This document shows positions 16,802 to 25,102 of a stretch of DNA of 40,192 nucleotides, piece by piece. Source of the stretch: Euryarchaeota archaeon ADurb.BinA087 (GTDB lineage: Archaea > Halobacteriota > Methanomicrobia > Methanomicrobiales > Methanospirillaceae). Every line of letters begins with the position of its first letter. The first letter of the stretch is position 1. Both the position numbers and the translations under genes were made by a program. Location: contig MVZQ01000004.1 of the NCBI GenBank assembly GCA_002068435.1, positions 1 to 40,192 on the forward strand, in the 5' to 3' direction. Below the pieces are notes generated by a model. That model had not been told where the DNA came from, did no database searches, and saw only the letters and a list, made by a program, of their open reading frames with translations.

Positions 16802-17261
16802 GGTGCATGGAATATTTTTTGACACAATAAAGGTTCCCCTTGCGGAGTATTGGAGGGCATTACCCCATTCACTATCGAATGCAGGAGTTGTTCAGCTAAT
16901 CCGGATAAACTTATATCACGAATTCGACTCTTACCATCGATTATCATGTTTTCGGATAGGTAGTCAGCAGGATCTCCAATTTTTCATCAAAATTATGGCC
17001 AGTATTGGACGATTTTGTCACGAGATATGGTTCGCTGGAGGCTCCGAATCTCTGGTAACCTTGATCTGGCGAACTGGTGACAGGCATTAAAATAGTTGAT
17101 AACTAACAAAAAGTGGCGAGATCAGGATGAGAGGGGGGAATAACAGCATACCGTAAAAGGTGATGTACTCCAGGAAAAAGGGGGTGAAGATCTGCTGTTT
17201 TGGGATGAACGGCGTTCTCATGTGGGGGAGCCGAAAAGAGGAATGGTTGAATTGGTGGTAT
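16802..17261. other. Intergenic region, no supported gene
   Basis: The left edge holds the promoter of the FIMAH gene (CTTTATTG on the minus strand about 28 bases before its ATG). A 47-codon minus-strand frame starting at 17087 shows no known motif and no ribosome site. Nothing else was recognised. Confidence 0.4.
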
Positions 17262-17768
17262 TTACTTGATTAATTTGCTCATAATTGCACTGTTGGTGAT
17301 GTACTTCGCATCTTTTAATTGAGGTAGTAGCTCTGAAATCTGTGATGGCTTTTTTGCAACCGATATGGTGCATACCACCATCTCATCCTCTTTTAACGTG
17401 ATTTTTGATTTATCAAAAGCCTCAGTGAGCGCATTACTGAAGAGCATGGTTGTTTTTGGATTGCTGAAGATATGATTCCGCACTTCATACGAGCGTTGGA
17501 TGGAGGGTCGTGGGAGTGGTTTGATCTTTCCGACCAATTCTTCCCATTTCTCCATGATATACTTCATTTGTTCATATCGCTTGACCGTCATATCTGATGA
17601 GTGTTCACGCCGGGCCTGATAGATAGACATCATGAATGATATGCATGAGAGAACATCCCTCTCCGCCTGGTAGAGATCTCTCGTCCATTGACCATACCCT
17701 GGATCATCACGGTCAGGTCTGTTCGCGAGCAAATCGTTATATGCTTGATAATATTCTTCGCATCCCAT
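17262..17768 (-). CDS. Hypothetical protein, 168 aa
   Basis: A soluble, mostly helical protein with no signal peptide or membrane segment. The N-terminal half is rich in Tyr, Arg and Glu (YNDLLANRPDRDD, MKYIMEKWEEL). The C-terminal half contains a hydrophobic strand (DEMVVCTISV). An AAGGTGA ribosome site seven bases from the ATG and a nearby TATAATA stretch support the start. It is AT-richer than genes to its left. No family is recognised. Confidence 0.65.
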   Translation of the reverse strand: MGCEEYYQAYNDLLANRPDRDDPGYGQWTRDLYQAERDVLSCISFMMSIYQARREHSSDMTVKRYEQMKYIMEKWEELVGKIKPLPRPSIQRSYEVRNHIFSNPKTTMLFSNALTEAFDKSKITLKEDEMVVCTISVAKKPSQISELLPQLKDAKYITNSAIMSKLIK

Positions 17769-17944
17769 ACTTTCACCTTTATAATACTATTACATGAGTG
17801 GAATCAACTATATGATATTTAAATTTTTTTCAAGGTAAAGAGTGGTACTTTATAGCACTACTACCAGCTCCGGTTAGAGCAGCCAATGATTCAGAACACT
17901 ATCAGACCGTGAATCTGGTTTTTTCCTTGGGCAACCCTGATAAT

Positions 17945-18034
17945 CCATCCGGCACATCCATGGTCACTATTTCAGAGGGAAGCAGTTACCTTTTAAATAG
18001 AGAGGTCGTGTAAGGAATTTGAGAACGTTTCCCT
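17945..18034 (+). repeat. Conserved 90-bp leader of 52-aa gene, copy 2
   Basis: This stretch, ending at the ATG of the 52-aa gene, matches 34918-35006 in front of copy 3. Shared blocks include CCGGCACATCCA, GGTCACTATT and GAGGTCGTGTAAGGAATTTG. A TATA-like TTTTAAATAG lies within it. The shared leader shows that promoter and gene were duplicated together. Confidence 0.7.
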
Positions 18035-18193
18035 ATGAACAGAATCTTGTTTATTACCGGGCTCTGTATTGCATTGATGGCTGCTGCACTCTTGTTTTTT
18101 AGCATCATCGAACCTGGAGTCGCCGCGATAATCGGTATCCTGGGTATCGGGCTGATTGCTGCATCCGGTATGTCACATATCAAGCGGATGTAA
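18035..18193 (+). CDS. 52-aa two-helix membrane protein, family copy 2
   Basis: The protein starts MNRILFITGLCIAL and ends AASGMSHIKRM, the same length as copies at 13704 and 35007. Two hydrophobic segments surround an IIEPGV turn, predicting a helical hairpin with both ends on one side of the membrane and a basic C-terminus. There is no ribosome site; the TATA-like box about 40 bases upstream implies a short leader. The function is unknown. It is followed by a convergent TetR gene. Confidence 0.75.
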   Translation: MNRILFITGLCIALMAAALLFFSIIEPGVAAIIGILGIGLIAASGMSHIKRM

Positions 18194-18238
18194 GGAGGGG
18201 GGCACTCGTTAGACGCTATTCAAACCCAAGATGAATCC

Positions 18239-18874
18239 TCATGCCCTCATCCCTCCCATGATGAGATCGAGACCGTCGTCCACAATTTTCTGGCGCCTGC
18301 CCGGGTCCTGTTCTTTGGACGCAAGCTCGATGATCGCCCCTATTGATGACCCCATTATACAGAAGAGAAGGTTCACATCAATCGGACGAATCGAACCCTC
18401 GCGGATCCCATCATGAACGAGATCCTCCATGAAGAGGAAATGGGACGTCCCTTCCTCATGGGCTCCCTTCGAGACGAAGGGAGAATTGGCGAACTGTTCC
18501 ATGAACGTTATCTTCTTCGGGTTCTGTATCCCCCACGCAACCGCATTGGCCATATAGTGCCGGATTTTTCCGGCTACGGTCTTATCCTTCCTACTTCCCG
18601 GGGACAACGCTTCCGCTGCCTCCTGCTTGATGCACGTGTAGAGGGTATCGATAAGCTCCTCCTTGGTTTTAAAGTAAAAAAAGAGCGTTCCCGTTGAGAC
18701 GCCGGCCTCTTTCGAGATGAGTGCGGTGGGCGTGCCGGAAAATCCCCGCTCTACAAAGAGCGTGAGTGCAGTAGCGAGGATCTTCTCCCGGTTCATCGGA
18801 GCTGTAGTGACAGCGGTGTCCGATCCCTGAGCCGGTTTCTTTTGCCGTGACCGTCTATCCCTGACCTGCACCAC
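18239..18874 (-). CDS. TetR/AcrR family transcriptional regulator
   Basis: A 211-aa TetR-type repressor. The N-terminal helix-turn-helix is visible at about 29-73: REKILATALTLFVERGFSG, ISKEAGVSTGTLFFYFKTKEEL. The rest is the all-helical ligand and dimer domain. The GTG start follows an AGGAAGGGGG ribosome site eight bases upstream. It lies 27 bases after the EFR1 gene in the same direction, so both are probably one transcript. A quasi-palindrome upstream of EFR1 is a likely operator, giving autoregulation. The ligand is not known. Confidence 0.9.
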   Translation of the reverse strand: MVQVRDRRSRQKKPAQGSDTAVTTAPMNREKILATALTLFVERGFSGTPTALISKEAGVSTGTLFFYFKTKEELIDTLYTCIKQEAAEALSPGSRKDKTVAGKIRHYMANAVAWGIQNPKKITFMEQFANSPFVSKGAHEEGTSHFLFMEDLVHDGIREGSIRPIDVNLLFCIMGSSIGAIIELASKEQDPGRRQKIVDDGLDLIMGGMRA

Positions 18875-18901
18875 AGTGGTTTCCCCCTTCCTCTACGAAT
18901 C

Positions 18902-19681
18902 CTATGATTTCCTCATCAGGTCTTTCAGGGATACTTCAGGGTTCCTGTACCGGCCTTTTCCCCGTGTCTTGGAACCATACTGGATTGCCTTTTCCGGGCA
19001 GTGGTGGATACAGGCAAAACAGCTCTCACAGTGATGATGCCAGACGGGTCTCTCTTGTTCGATGGTGATATTGTTCACCGGGCAAACCTTCTCGCAGGTT
19101 CCGCAGCCGTTGCAGGTTGGATCGATGTAAAAATCCTTATCGAGAGCATCTCCCTTCATGGCTCGGTATACGATACGTCCCATCAGTTTATGGATGAAGA
19201 AACTATGAGGAACTTTCTTCTGCTTCTCATGTATCTCATGTGCAGCGACTTCAAACCCCTGTCGGGCAGACCTCATCAGGCTCTCAAGTTTTTCCCCGGT
19301 TGGCGGGTTGAATACCGGTAAGTAGTTGTCGGCCATCTTCACTTTGGTAACATAATCCGGGGCTCTTCCTGCAGCCTCCATGATGTTATAGATCATGTCT
19401 TCAACCGCACCAGGATATGCCCCATAGGTCAGGATAACAAAGACGTATTCCGCCGCCGAGAGATCAGCGTTCTTTACAAAATCGGCGACAATCAGGGGGA
19501 CCCCTAAGCTGTACACCGGGCAGACGATTCCCACTGTACCCGGGGGACAGACAATCTGATGACCGGAACGCATCAATTCCGGGATGGATTGTATCGTGCA
19601 TTCCCCGAGATTCTCGGCGATCGTTCTGGCTCCGTAGAGACTGTTCCCCGTTCCTGAAAAATAATAGATGGTTGCGCTCAT
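18902..19681 (-). CDS. EFR1-type flavodoxin-ferredoxin fusion protein
   Basis: A 259-aa EFR1 family protein. The N-terminal flavodoxin-like domain has the FMN phosphate loop FSGTGNS (7-13). The C-terminus carries two [4Fe-4S] motifs, CNGCGTCEKVCP (Cys 190, 193, 196, 200) and CESCFACIHHCP (218, 221, 224, 228). Such proteins shuttle electrons in the cytoplasm of anaerobes. GGAG eight bases before the ATG at 19681 decides the start over upstream Met codons. It is the first gene of an operon with TetR, which suggests induction by a toxic compound or redox stress. Confidence 0.9.
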   Translation of the reverse strand: MSATIYYFSGTGNSLYGARTIAENLGECTIQSIPELMRSGHQIVCPPGTVGIVCPVYSLGVPLIVADFVKNADLSAAEYVFVILTYGAYPGAVEDMIYNIMEAAGRAPDYVTKVKMADNYLPVFNPPTGEKLESLMRSARQGFEVAAHEIHEKQKKVPHSFFIHKLMGRIVYRAMKGDALDKDFYIDPTCNGCGTCEKVCPVNNITIEQERPVWHHHCESCFACIHHCPEKAIQYGSKTRGKGRYRNPEVSLKDLMRKS

Positions 19682-19756
19682 GGTTTTCTCCAAATTCCCC
19701 CTAATTTTCTTCACCTTCGGTGAGTACATCAACCTGGCCAGCGGGTGAACTGGCTC

Positions 19757-19781
19757 GTTAGTCTCGACTGACTAGTTAGTC
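19757..19781. promoter_or_regulatory. Probable TetR operator, overlapping palindromes
   Basis: GACTGACTAGTTAGTC (19766-19781) is palindromic except for one symmetric pair, and a second half-site TTAGTC at 19758-19763 pairs with GACTGA to form an overlapping site. It lies 76 bases upstream of the EFR1 start and downstream of an AT-rich TATA candidate (about 19817-19840, shared with the divergent gene at 19895). It is well placed to block EFR1-TetR transcription. Confidence 0.55.
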
Positions 19782-19894
19782 TATTACCTCCAGAAAGTAA
19801 TGTGTAGCTGTTGCCATCATAAATTATTTTTTAAAGATTTGTTACATCAATGAGTATGCACGGGGATTCCCGGCATCAACATGGAGTGATATCT

Positions 19895-20140
19895 ATGGTA
19901 AAAAAATTATTAATCGCCGGAGCGTTGCTGATGCTCCTTGCTTTTGTCGCACTCCCCGTGAGTGCTGCGGTCTGTCCAAATCCAGACTGTCCAAATTCTG
20001 ACTGCGAACCAAAAGACTACAACTGGCAGGGTACCAAGAATTCGGACCGGCTGACGGTAAGCGGCGTTTGCCCAAATCCCGACTGCACTCCGAATGAATA
20101 TTATCATCAGTATTTAACCCCGGGCCCGCACAAGGTTTGA
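19895..20140 (+). CDS. Small secreted CPNPDC-repeat protein, unknown
   Basis: An 81-aa protein with a signal peptide (MVKKLLIAGALLMLLAFVAL, cleavage after VSA). The mature part of about 55 residues holds five cysteines in CPNPDCPNSDC and a second CPNPDC. The motif repeats could bind a metal or form disulfides outside the cell. GGAGTGAT precedes the ATG by four to five bases. The gene is divergent from the EFR1-TetR operon and may share its regulation. No family is recognised. Confidence 0.65.
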   Translation: MVKKLLIAGALLMLLAFVALPVSAAVCPNPDCPNSDCEPKDYNWQGTKNSDRLTVSGVCPNPDCTPNEYYHQYLTPGPHKV

Positions 20141-20917
20141 GTTCAGGGTAACGTACCATTCGTAGATGGACACAGTCCCATCCTTTTAACCAGGGTGATC
20201 CGCAATACTCTCTTACCTGCAATTTGTTGCCGCCCCAGCGGGTCGGCAACGGAGCCCCTTAAAGTAGTTATTTTTTTTCTCGCGCAGAAATGCGGATGAA
20301 TAAGTGTAAGGTGGTTTTTATAGGGAAATGACCGAGCGGCCAAAAAAAATAGATGAATTTTTCTCTCAGAATTTTTCCCGTTGTGATTCGGACGCATCAA
20401 GGTGATTGAGCGAGCCCTGCAAGAGGTTCCCATACACGTCTTGATGTCATTATGAGTCGTTGCCGCCATTGCGGCATTCAGGTCATCAATATCGGTCTCT
20501 TCAATGAACACCCCTACATGAAGTGCTTCACCCGTCGAGCTGCTTCCCTGGATACCTCCACTGCAAATATTTCCGGGCTGTCCCTGTCTGCTTCAGGAAG
20601 GGAGATCGAGAAGACAAGGAGCGTGAACCCTGACCCTGCTGCCCGTTTTTTACCCCTCGTGTTGGAAGCGGAGGGATATGAGGGTTGGCAAATGGAGGTG
20701 ACGCCTGCTCTCCACGGGTAATTTTAGGAAATGAAGAGGGTTTCAGAATTCTCTCTCCGATCCTTGAACGGTGTGGACGTTCTGGCTTTGATTACCCTCC
20801 TGTCCTGATTCAGTGATGGATAGGACAGGGGGAACGTGTTTTTTTCCGGTACTATGCCTTTCTTCATCCCTCGTTCACCGGCAACTATTTCGTGAGCGGC
20901 CCGGGAATATCCCTTTC
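20141..20917. other. Long intergenic region with possible coding relic
   Basis: No gene here is well supported. A minus-strand stretch around 20435-20550 reads GEALHVGVFIEETDIDDLNAA, which looks protein-like but has no start and quickly loses character, so it may be a decayed gene. A plus-strand frame at 20452 (MSRCRHCGIQV) overlaps it and is probably its shadow. T-runs at about 20271-20278 and an A-run at 20342-20349 may mark ends of transcripts. Confidence 0.35.
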
Positions 20918-21874
20918 ATGAGAGTGATTCCGGCAGCGATCGTATTCCTGTACCTTCTCTGTTGTATCCTGGCCGCAGGATGCATTCATCCCGATGACGG
21001 GAACGGGACGACCATGCCGGGAACTGCCCCAGGAACCACGCTGCGGACCCTGGTAGGCATCACGCATCCCGGGCCGGGTGAGAGGACGTACACGTTCTCT
21101 CTCCTGCTCGACAGGAAGATCCTCAACCCGGGCGAACCTGCCTCGGTGAACCTGACCATCGCGAACCTTGTCAACCGGCCGCTGATTATCCGGCCCTTCC
21201 CTCCCGGCGTCAGGGTGACAAACCGCTGCGGTTTCGTGGTAAAGACCGTTCCCTATGGGTCTGGGGATGCAAGCATCCCGCCGGGCGAGACCCTGGTCTA
21301 TCCCCTGACACTGGACCTGAACGACAACCAGAACACCCCGCTGATGCCTGGTCGGTACCGCGTCGAACTCTTCTGGGAAGAGGAACTCCCCCCATTCGAT
21401 TACCCGTCAGTCCCTCCGCCTCCCCTGCCAACCCGGACCGGGGATATCATCATCCCTGACTGGGACCTTGGGGCTCTCGTTATACGCTACCCTGAAGGTG
21501 CACTTGAAGGGATTATCGACCTGAACCGGACGGTAACGGTCGCCAATCTCCCGGTGACACTCGAACGGCTCGAATGCAGCGAAGAGAACGCTATTGCGTC
21601 CTTCCTGTATCCGATTCCGTCAGGGACGCTCGCCCCCGGCATTCCATCGACGTCCATTCCGCCTCCTCCGCCAGATACCGGTCAGGGGCAGTTATCCATC
21701 GACGGAGGAACTGCATGTCCCTTCCCGACCATGCCGGTCACCCAGGTCGGAGGGTTCTGGCGCGTGAAAGGCGTTCTCCCGCCGATATCACGGAATGCAC
21801 GGGATCTGACCATCGTTATTCCAAAAATCGCCGGACAGGAGGGTCCGTGGGTTTTTTTGGTCCGGGTCGGGTGA
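20918..21874 (+). CDS. Secreted lipoprotein, unknown family
   Basis: The 318-aa product starts MRVIPAAIVFLYLLCCILAAGC, a lipoprotein signal with lipobox LAAGC at about residue 22. A Thr/Pro/Gly linker follows, then a beta-rich domain (LNPGEPASVNLTIANLVNRP, GETLVYPLTLDLND, GRYRVELFWEEEL) similar in style to DUF4352 or intracellular proteinase-inhibitor-like immunoglobulin folds. A second Pro-rich domain carries a Cys pair. It should be anchored on the outer face of the membrane. The ATG at 20918 is chosen because it begins the signal; upstream codons are not protein-like. Function unknown. Confidence 0.75.
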   Translation: MRVIPAAIVFLYLLCCILAAGCIHPDDGNGTTMPGTAPGTTLRTLVGITHPGPGERTYTFSLLLDRKILNPGEPASVNLTIANLVNRPLIIRPFPPGVRVTNRCGFVVKTVPYGSGDASIPPGETLVYPLTLDLNDNQNTPLMPGRYRVELFWEEELPPFDYPSVPPPPLPTRTGDIIIPDWDLGALVIRYPEGALEGIIDLNRTVTVANLPVTLERLECSEENAIASFLYPIPSGTLAPGIPSTSIPPPPPDTGQGQLSIDGGTACPFPTMPVTQVGGFWRVKGVLPPISRNARDLTIVIPKIAGQEGPWVFLVRVG

Positions 21875-22170
21875 GGGGATTCGAAGAGCGGTCCGTGGAA
21901 ACCCTCGACTTGTTCGTATGCTTCCTGTCCAGCGTCATAATGGATCCAAAAAGATCAAAATGAGAGAGATATCTGAATTGTCCTCCGGCTGGTGATTGTC
22001 GCCAACACCATCATCCCGGGAAGACTGTACCTGGGTTATCGATTACATCGATCCTGATCGTATCAATCCCGTTCCTACCTCCGGCCATCAGGGACATAGG
22101 TGGGAAGTCCGACTCCATCGGCCCGAAAGTACCGATGAGCCTTTGAACTGTCATCCTTCCCTTCCCCTAT

Positions 22171-22323
22171 TTATACAGAAGGATCGACGAATCCCTCCCA
22201 GCGTTCACATTGTGATCGGGCATCATCGCGTTCGCATTTAAATTTTCGACAGAACAGAATTTTCCCCTCGTCATCTTCACGGAGAAAAATTTGTCGATAC
22301 TCACATCCTGTGCATGGGTTCAT
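22171..22323 (-). CDS. 50-aa cysteine-rich small protein
   Basis: A frame of 50 codons begins with ATG at 22323, about eight bases after GAGGGTG. The protein MNPCTGCEYRQIF continues with CRKFKC and later QCERWEGF; Cys 4, 7, 25 and 30 could bind one zinc or an iron-sulfur centre, with Cys39 extra. The composition (charged, one Trp, compact) is that of a real small domain. No family is recognised. It lies just downstream of the gene broken by the composite element. Confidence 0.55.
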   Translation of the reverse strand: MNPCTGCEYRQIFLREDDEGKILFCRKFKCERDDARSQCERWEGFVDPSV

Positions 22324-22430
22324 ACGTCAAGCACCCTCATTCCTCTTGGGGAGTATTGGTTCCTTAGTCTTTCCCTATTTCTCAACCTTCTCATTGTAAT
22401 ATTTTGACTGATTACCAGATGCCTGGCCGG

Positions 22431-22490
22431 TCATACGTGCTGACCTAGTGGGTCCGGCCCTGGGGTGCAACGATTATTGTTGTTAAAAAT
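22431..22490 (-). pseudogene. 3' part of a small gene split by the composite element
   Basis: This minus-strand piece reads IFNNNNRCTPGPDPLGQHV and a stop. It is the continuation, in frame, of the piece at 25103-25272 once the inserted unit and one copy of the 8-bp duplication are removed. The joined frame is 74 codons long including the stop. Confidence 0.7.
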
Positions 22491-22848
22491 AGCTCTGTTC
22501 AAATGCTCAAAAGACATTGAAGACCATCTGATAATGTAAAAACAGATCGAGCTGATAGACGATGCACTTTAATTTGATCTCCTTCAATTTTGTAAGGTAC
22601 TTTCTTGCGGCAATTTTCTCACCGAATTTTCGTTTAATCACCGAAAAAACGGTCTCAACGTTATTTCTCTTATGGTAAAGATCATAATCGAAATCAACGG
22701 CCATCTTCTGACAATAGATACCGGAAACATAAGAGGCATTCCAGTTTCGGATAGGAATAATCGCATCAGATTTCTAATTATTATGGATAAAATCGTAAAT
22801 AGCTTCTGAATCATAGGTTTTGTGTCTTCATAGGGTTTCAACAGAGCC
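22491..22848 (-). mobile_element. IS remnant copy A (IS5-like DDE transposase, internally deleted)
   Basis: The ends are the inverted repeats GGCTCTGTTGAAA (first base A and one change at the left end). On the minus strand the transposase begins MALLKPYEDTK inside the terminal repeat, then jumps to the C-terminal part: DSEAIYDFIHNN, RNNVETVFSVIKRKFGEKI and IKLKCIVYQLD. The central part with the first catalytic Asp is lost, and an in-frame stop and a frame change are present, so it cannot move by itself. The C-terminal motif resembles IS5-family enzymes; the terminal repeat start resembles IS6-type ends. Confidence 0.75.
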
Positions 22849-22988
22849 ATATTTTCTATTTATCGAAAATAGAACGTCACGTTTGAAATAACTACGGAAC
22901 AGGAATTAACGATAATTACTCCCCCTCTTCACCGCCGACCGGGCGAACGGTGGAAATGGTGGGAATTCCAATGATGGCGGATGTGTGA

Positions 22989-23186
22989 TTAAAAATCCCG
23001 ATACGCCAGCTCCCGCTTCTCAATCTCGAGAATATGGACAATCAGGACCTCGTCGTGGATGGAGAGGATCGCCCGGTGCTACAGACCGATCCAGAAGGTG
23101 TAGACCGGTTAGTCCGGGGCACTGCCTTTCAACTTTTTACACGTAGGTACGGATCTTCATAAATGCCAGATTTCGTTTAAGGGCCC
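22989..23186 (-). pseudogene. RelE/ParE-type toxin relic
   Basis: Translated on the minus strand with one frame change, the region reads RALKRNLAF, then VKKLKGSAPD, VYTFWIGL, HRAILSIHDEVLIVHILEIE and ELAYRDF before the stop. This is the RelE/ParE fold order (LKGS block, arginine-rich strand, terminal strand). Two in-frame stops and a frameshift make it non-functional, and no antitoxin gene is seen. It belongs to the cargo of the composite element. Confidence 0.55.
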
Positions 23187-23298
23187 TTGTTTCCTTCCCC
23201 GTTAATCTAAATAGTTTTTTTATGAAATGATTCGCTATGTAGAATATTTTTATATGTTATTACTGTGTATTGCCCGATAATAGGGGTGAAAATGAATT

Positions 23299-24585
23299 GT
23301 GAGTATTGAACCTAATCCTACAGAATCCACTAATATTGAACCAGGAAATTCTGAACCAGGTTCTGATGAATCTGATAGTGACGAACAATGTGACAAAGAA
23401 ATCGTCGAACAATTTGAACAACAAATTGATGAACAAATCGGAGTAATTAAATCTCTTTATAAGGAAAAATCCTATGCGGAAGCAGAAACCGCGATTGAAT
23501 CTTTCATATCATCTCTGCCCCAAGAAGTAATTTCCAGTACTGATTTTCAAAGTTTATTCGATGCATGTTTAGATTTTGTATTAGTGACTGCTTGTCCCGA
23601 TGTTGAAAAGGGATACATGTTCACAGAGGAGAGCCCGGAAGTATTGTTAGTTTCAAAGATTTTTTTTAGTTATCTTGAGGTTCAGAATCTTAAAATAAAT
23701 CTTCTAATAACCGAAGGAAAATTTGAGGATTCGATCAATCTCGGAAAGAAACTATTGGATCTGATCCCAACTTCCAATTTCATGGATATGGTATTTGACG
23801 AGATAAGGGCTGGTACATTTAGTAATATTGGTCTTGCTTATTCAAAATGGGGAAAATTAGATGAAGCATTCTCATGTTACGAGCAAGCCTCTGCGATTAC
23901 TCCTTCGAATGAAACTGTCTGGTTGAATAAAGGAATTGTAACCAGCAAAAGAGCCCTTCGCGATGATAGTCCCGAGTTATTCGAACAAGCATTGACGTAT
24001 TTCAAAGATACCTTAAATATAAATCCTGTCTCAAGTGGCGCTCAGGTAGGGATGGTTTTTATAAAAGAACTCATGATCAAGCCCCGTGAATTCCGTGACA
24101 AACTTATTCAAAACGAGGAAGAAATTTTGGAAGGGGGTAAAAATGTTATCATCGAATCAAACGAATATTTGAAAAAAATTCTGAAAGATATGCGAACAGG
24201 TCTGAATATTTCCATGATTATGTTTATTATCCAGTTTTTTGTCGGTTTATTTCTTATATTCCTCTCAATCTGGATGTTGATGAATGGTTTCGCTGCAGAA
24301 TTCGATGCTCTGATCGGCGCATCTGGTGTCCTGATCTCAATTCTTGCCCTTTATATAAGTGCACCAATGAAAATTCAGAGAAACCGTGTGGATCTTGCTC
24401 AGTGGAATATCATCTTCTCTAACTGGACAAACGCCATGTATCTTACTAACAGCCTTATCGCACAAAAAATCAGGAGAGGGGAAAATTCCCTTACCTTCAC
24501 CGATGAAGTAAATACCTACCTGCAGAATTCTACCAATTTTACAGTAGATCTTATTAAAAAACATTTGGAAGAGAAGACGGAATAA
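23299..24585 (+). CDS. TPR-containing membrane protein
   Basis: A 428-aa protein. A Ser/Glu/Pro-rich acidic N-terminus (1-45) precedes helical repeats; a clear TPR lies at about 175-205 (SNIGLAYSKWGKLDEAFSCYEQASAITP) with another around 225-245. Two membrane helices follow (about 300-322 and 332-352), then a cytoplasmic-looking helical tail. GTG at 23299 is preceded by GGGGTGA, with a TATA box TTTTTATATG about 40 bases upstream. The gene is clearly AT-richer than the flanking chromosome and lies between the two IS copies, consistent with transfer. It may assemble partner proteins at the membrane; no specific role is known. Confidence 0.8.
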   Translation: MSIEPNPTESTNIEPGNSEPGSDESDSDEQCDKEIVEQFEQQIDEQIGVIKSLYKEKSYAEAETAIESFISSLPQEVISSTDFQSLFDACLDFVLVTACPDVEKGYMFTEESPEVLLVSKIFFSYLEVQNLKINLLITEGKFEDSINLGKKLLDLIPTSNFMDMVFDEIRAGTFSNIGLAYSKWGKLDEAFSCYEQASAITPSNETVWLNKGIVTSKRALRDDSPELFEQALTYFKDTLNINPVSSGAQVGMVFIKELMIKPREFRDKLIQNEEEILEGGKNVIIESNEYLKKILKDMRTGLNISMIMFIIQFFVGLFLIFLSIWMLMNGFAAEFDALIGASGVLISILALYISAPMKIQRNRVDLAQWNIIFSNWTNAMYLTNSLIAQKIRRGENSLTFTDEVNTYLQNSTNFTVDLIKKHLEEKTE

Positions 24586-24598
24586 AATGAATATTTTC

Positions 24599-25102
24599 GG
24601 CTCTGTTGAAATGCTCAAAAGACATTGAAGACCCGCTGAATCGGTCACGAATCCTGTGGAGTCAATTGTTGCATCACTCACACGGTCGGTAATAATGGAC
24701 ACCAAATTACAGGTCTTCTTAAAAATACGATTCAATACTTTGGAATCTACGCGTGATGCAATTTGCAGAGAGTCGAATAATGGAGATATCATTCAATTCA
24801 AGGATTTCCTGGATTATCGTTGAAATTTCCACAAACTTGATCAGTTCGCGATATCCTTGTCCAATGAATTCTTTCAAGAGGAGGAGTGTGAGTAATGGTG
24901 CTGATTATAGTCCTTTCGCGAATATAACGATGAATAGAGGGGAATCTTCGCCAGTCCGATTGCACTGTTGCATGCTGTCAAAAAGCAGATATAGGTCTGA
25001 TTTGAGAAGAAATATTGCCCTTTGTTGTTGTTTGCTATAACTTAACCAAAGGGCGCACCGATTCTTAGATCTTTGGTATCTTCATAGGGTTTCAAGAGAG
25101 CC
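24599..25102 (-). mobile_element. IS remnant copy B (same IS, 3' half of transposase deleted)
   Basis: Copy B shares both terminal ends with copy A (GGCTCTGTTGAAA at the left, TTTCAAGAGAGCC at the right). On the minus strand it keeps the transposase N-terminal half: ALLKPYEDTKDLRIG, KEFIGQGYRELIKF, SRVDSKVLNRIFKKTCNLV and DATIDSTGF with the first DDE Asp. It has frameshifts and lacks the C-terminal half present in copy A. The two copies are complementary deletion derivatives of one element. Confidence 0.75.

Noticed and set aside
16861-16980. Possible tRNA-like sequence between the FIMAH gene and the 168-aa gene
   Set aside because: No acceptor stem, T-loop GTTC-AATCC pattern or CCA-adjacent pairing could be fitted.
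20452-20721. Plus-strand frame starting with a CRHCG zinc-knuckle-like segment
   Set aside because: There is no ribosome site, only one CxxC pair, and the rest is low in protein character.
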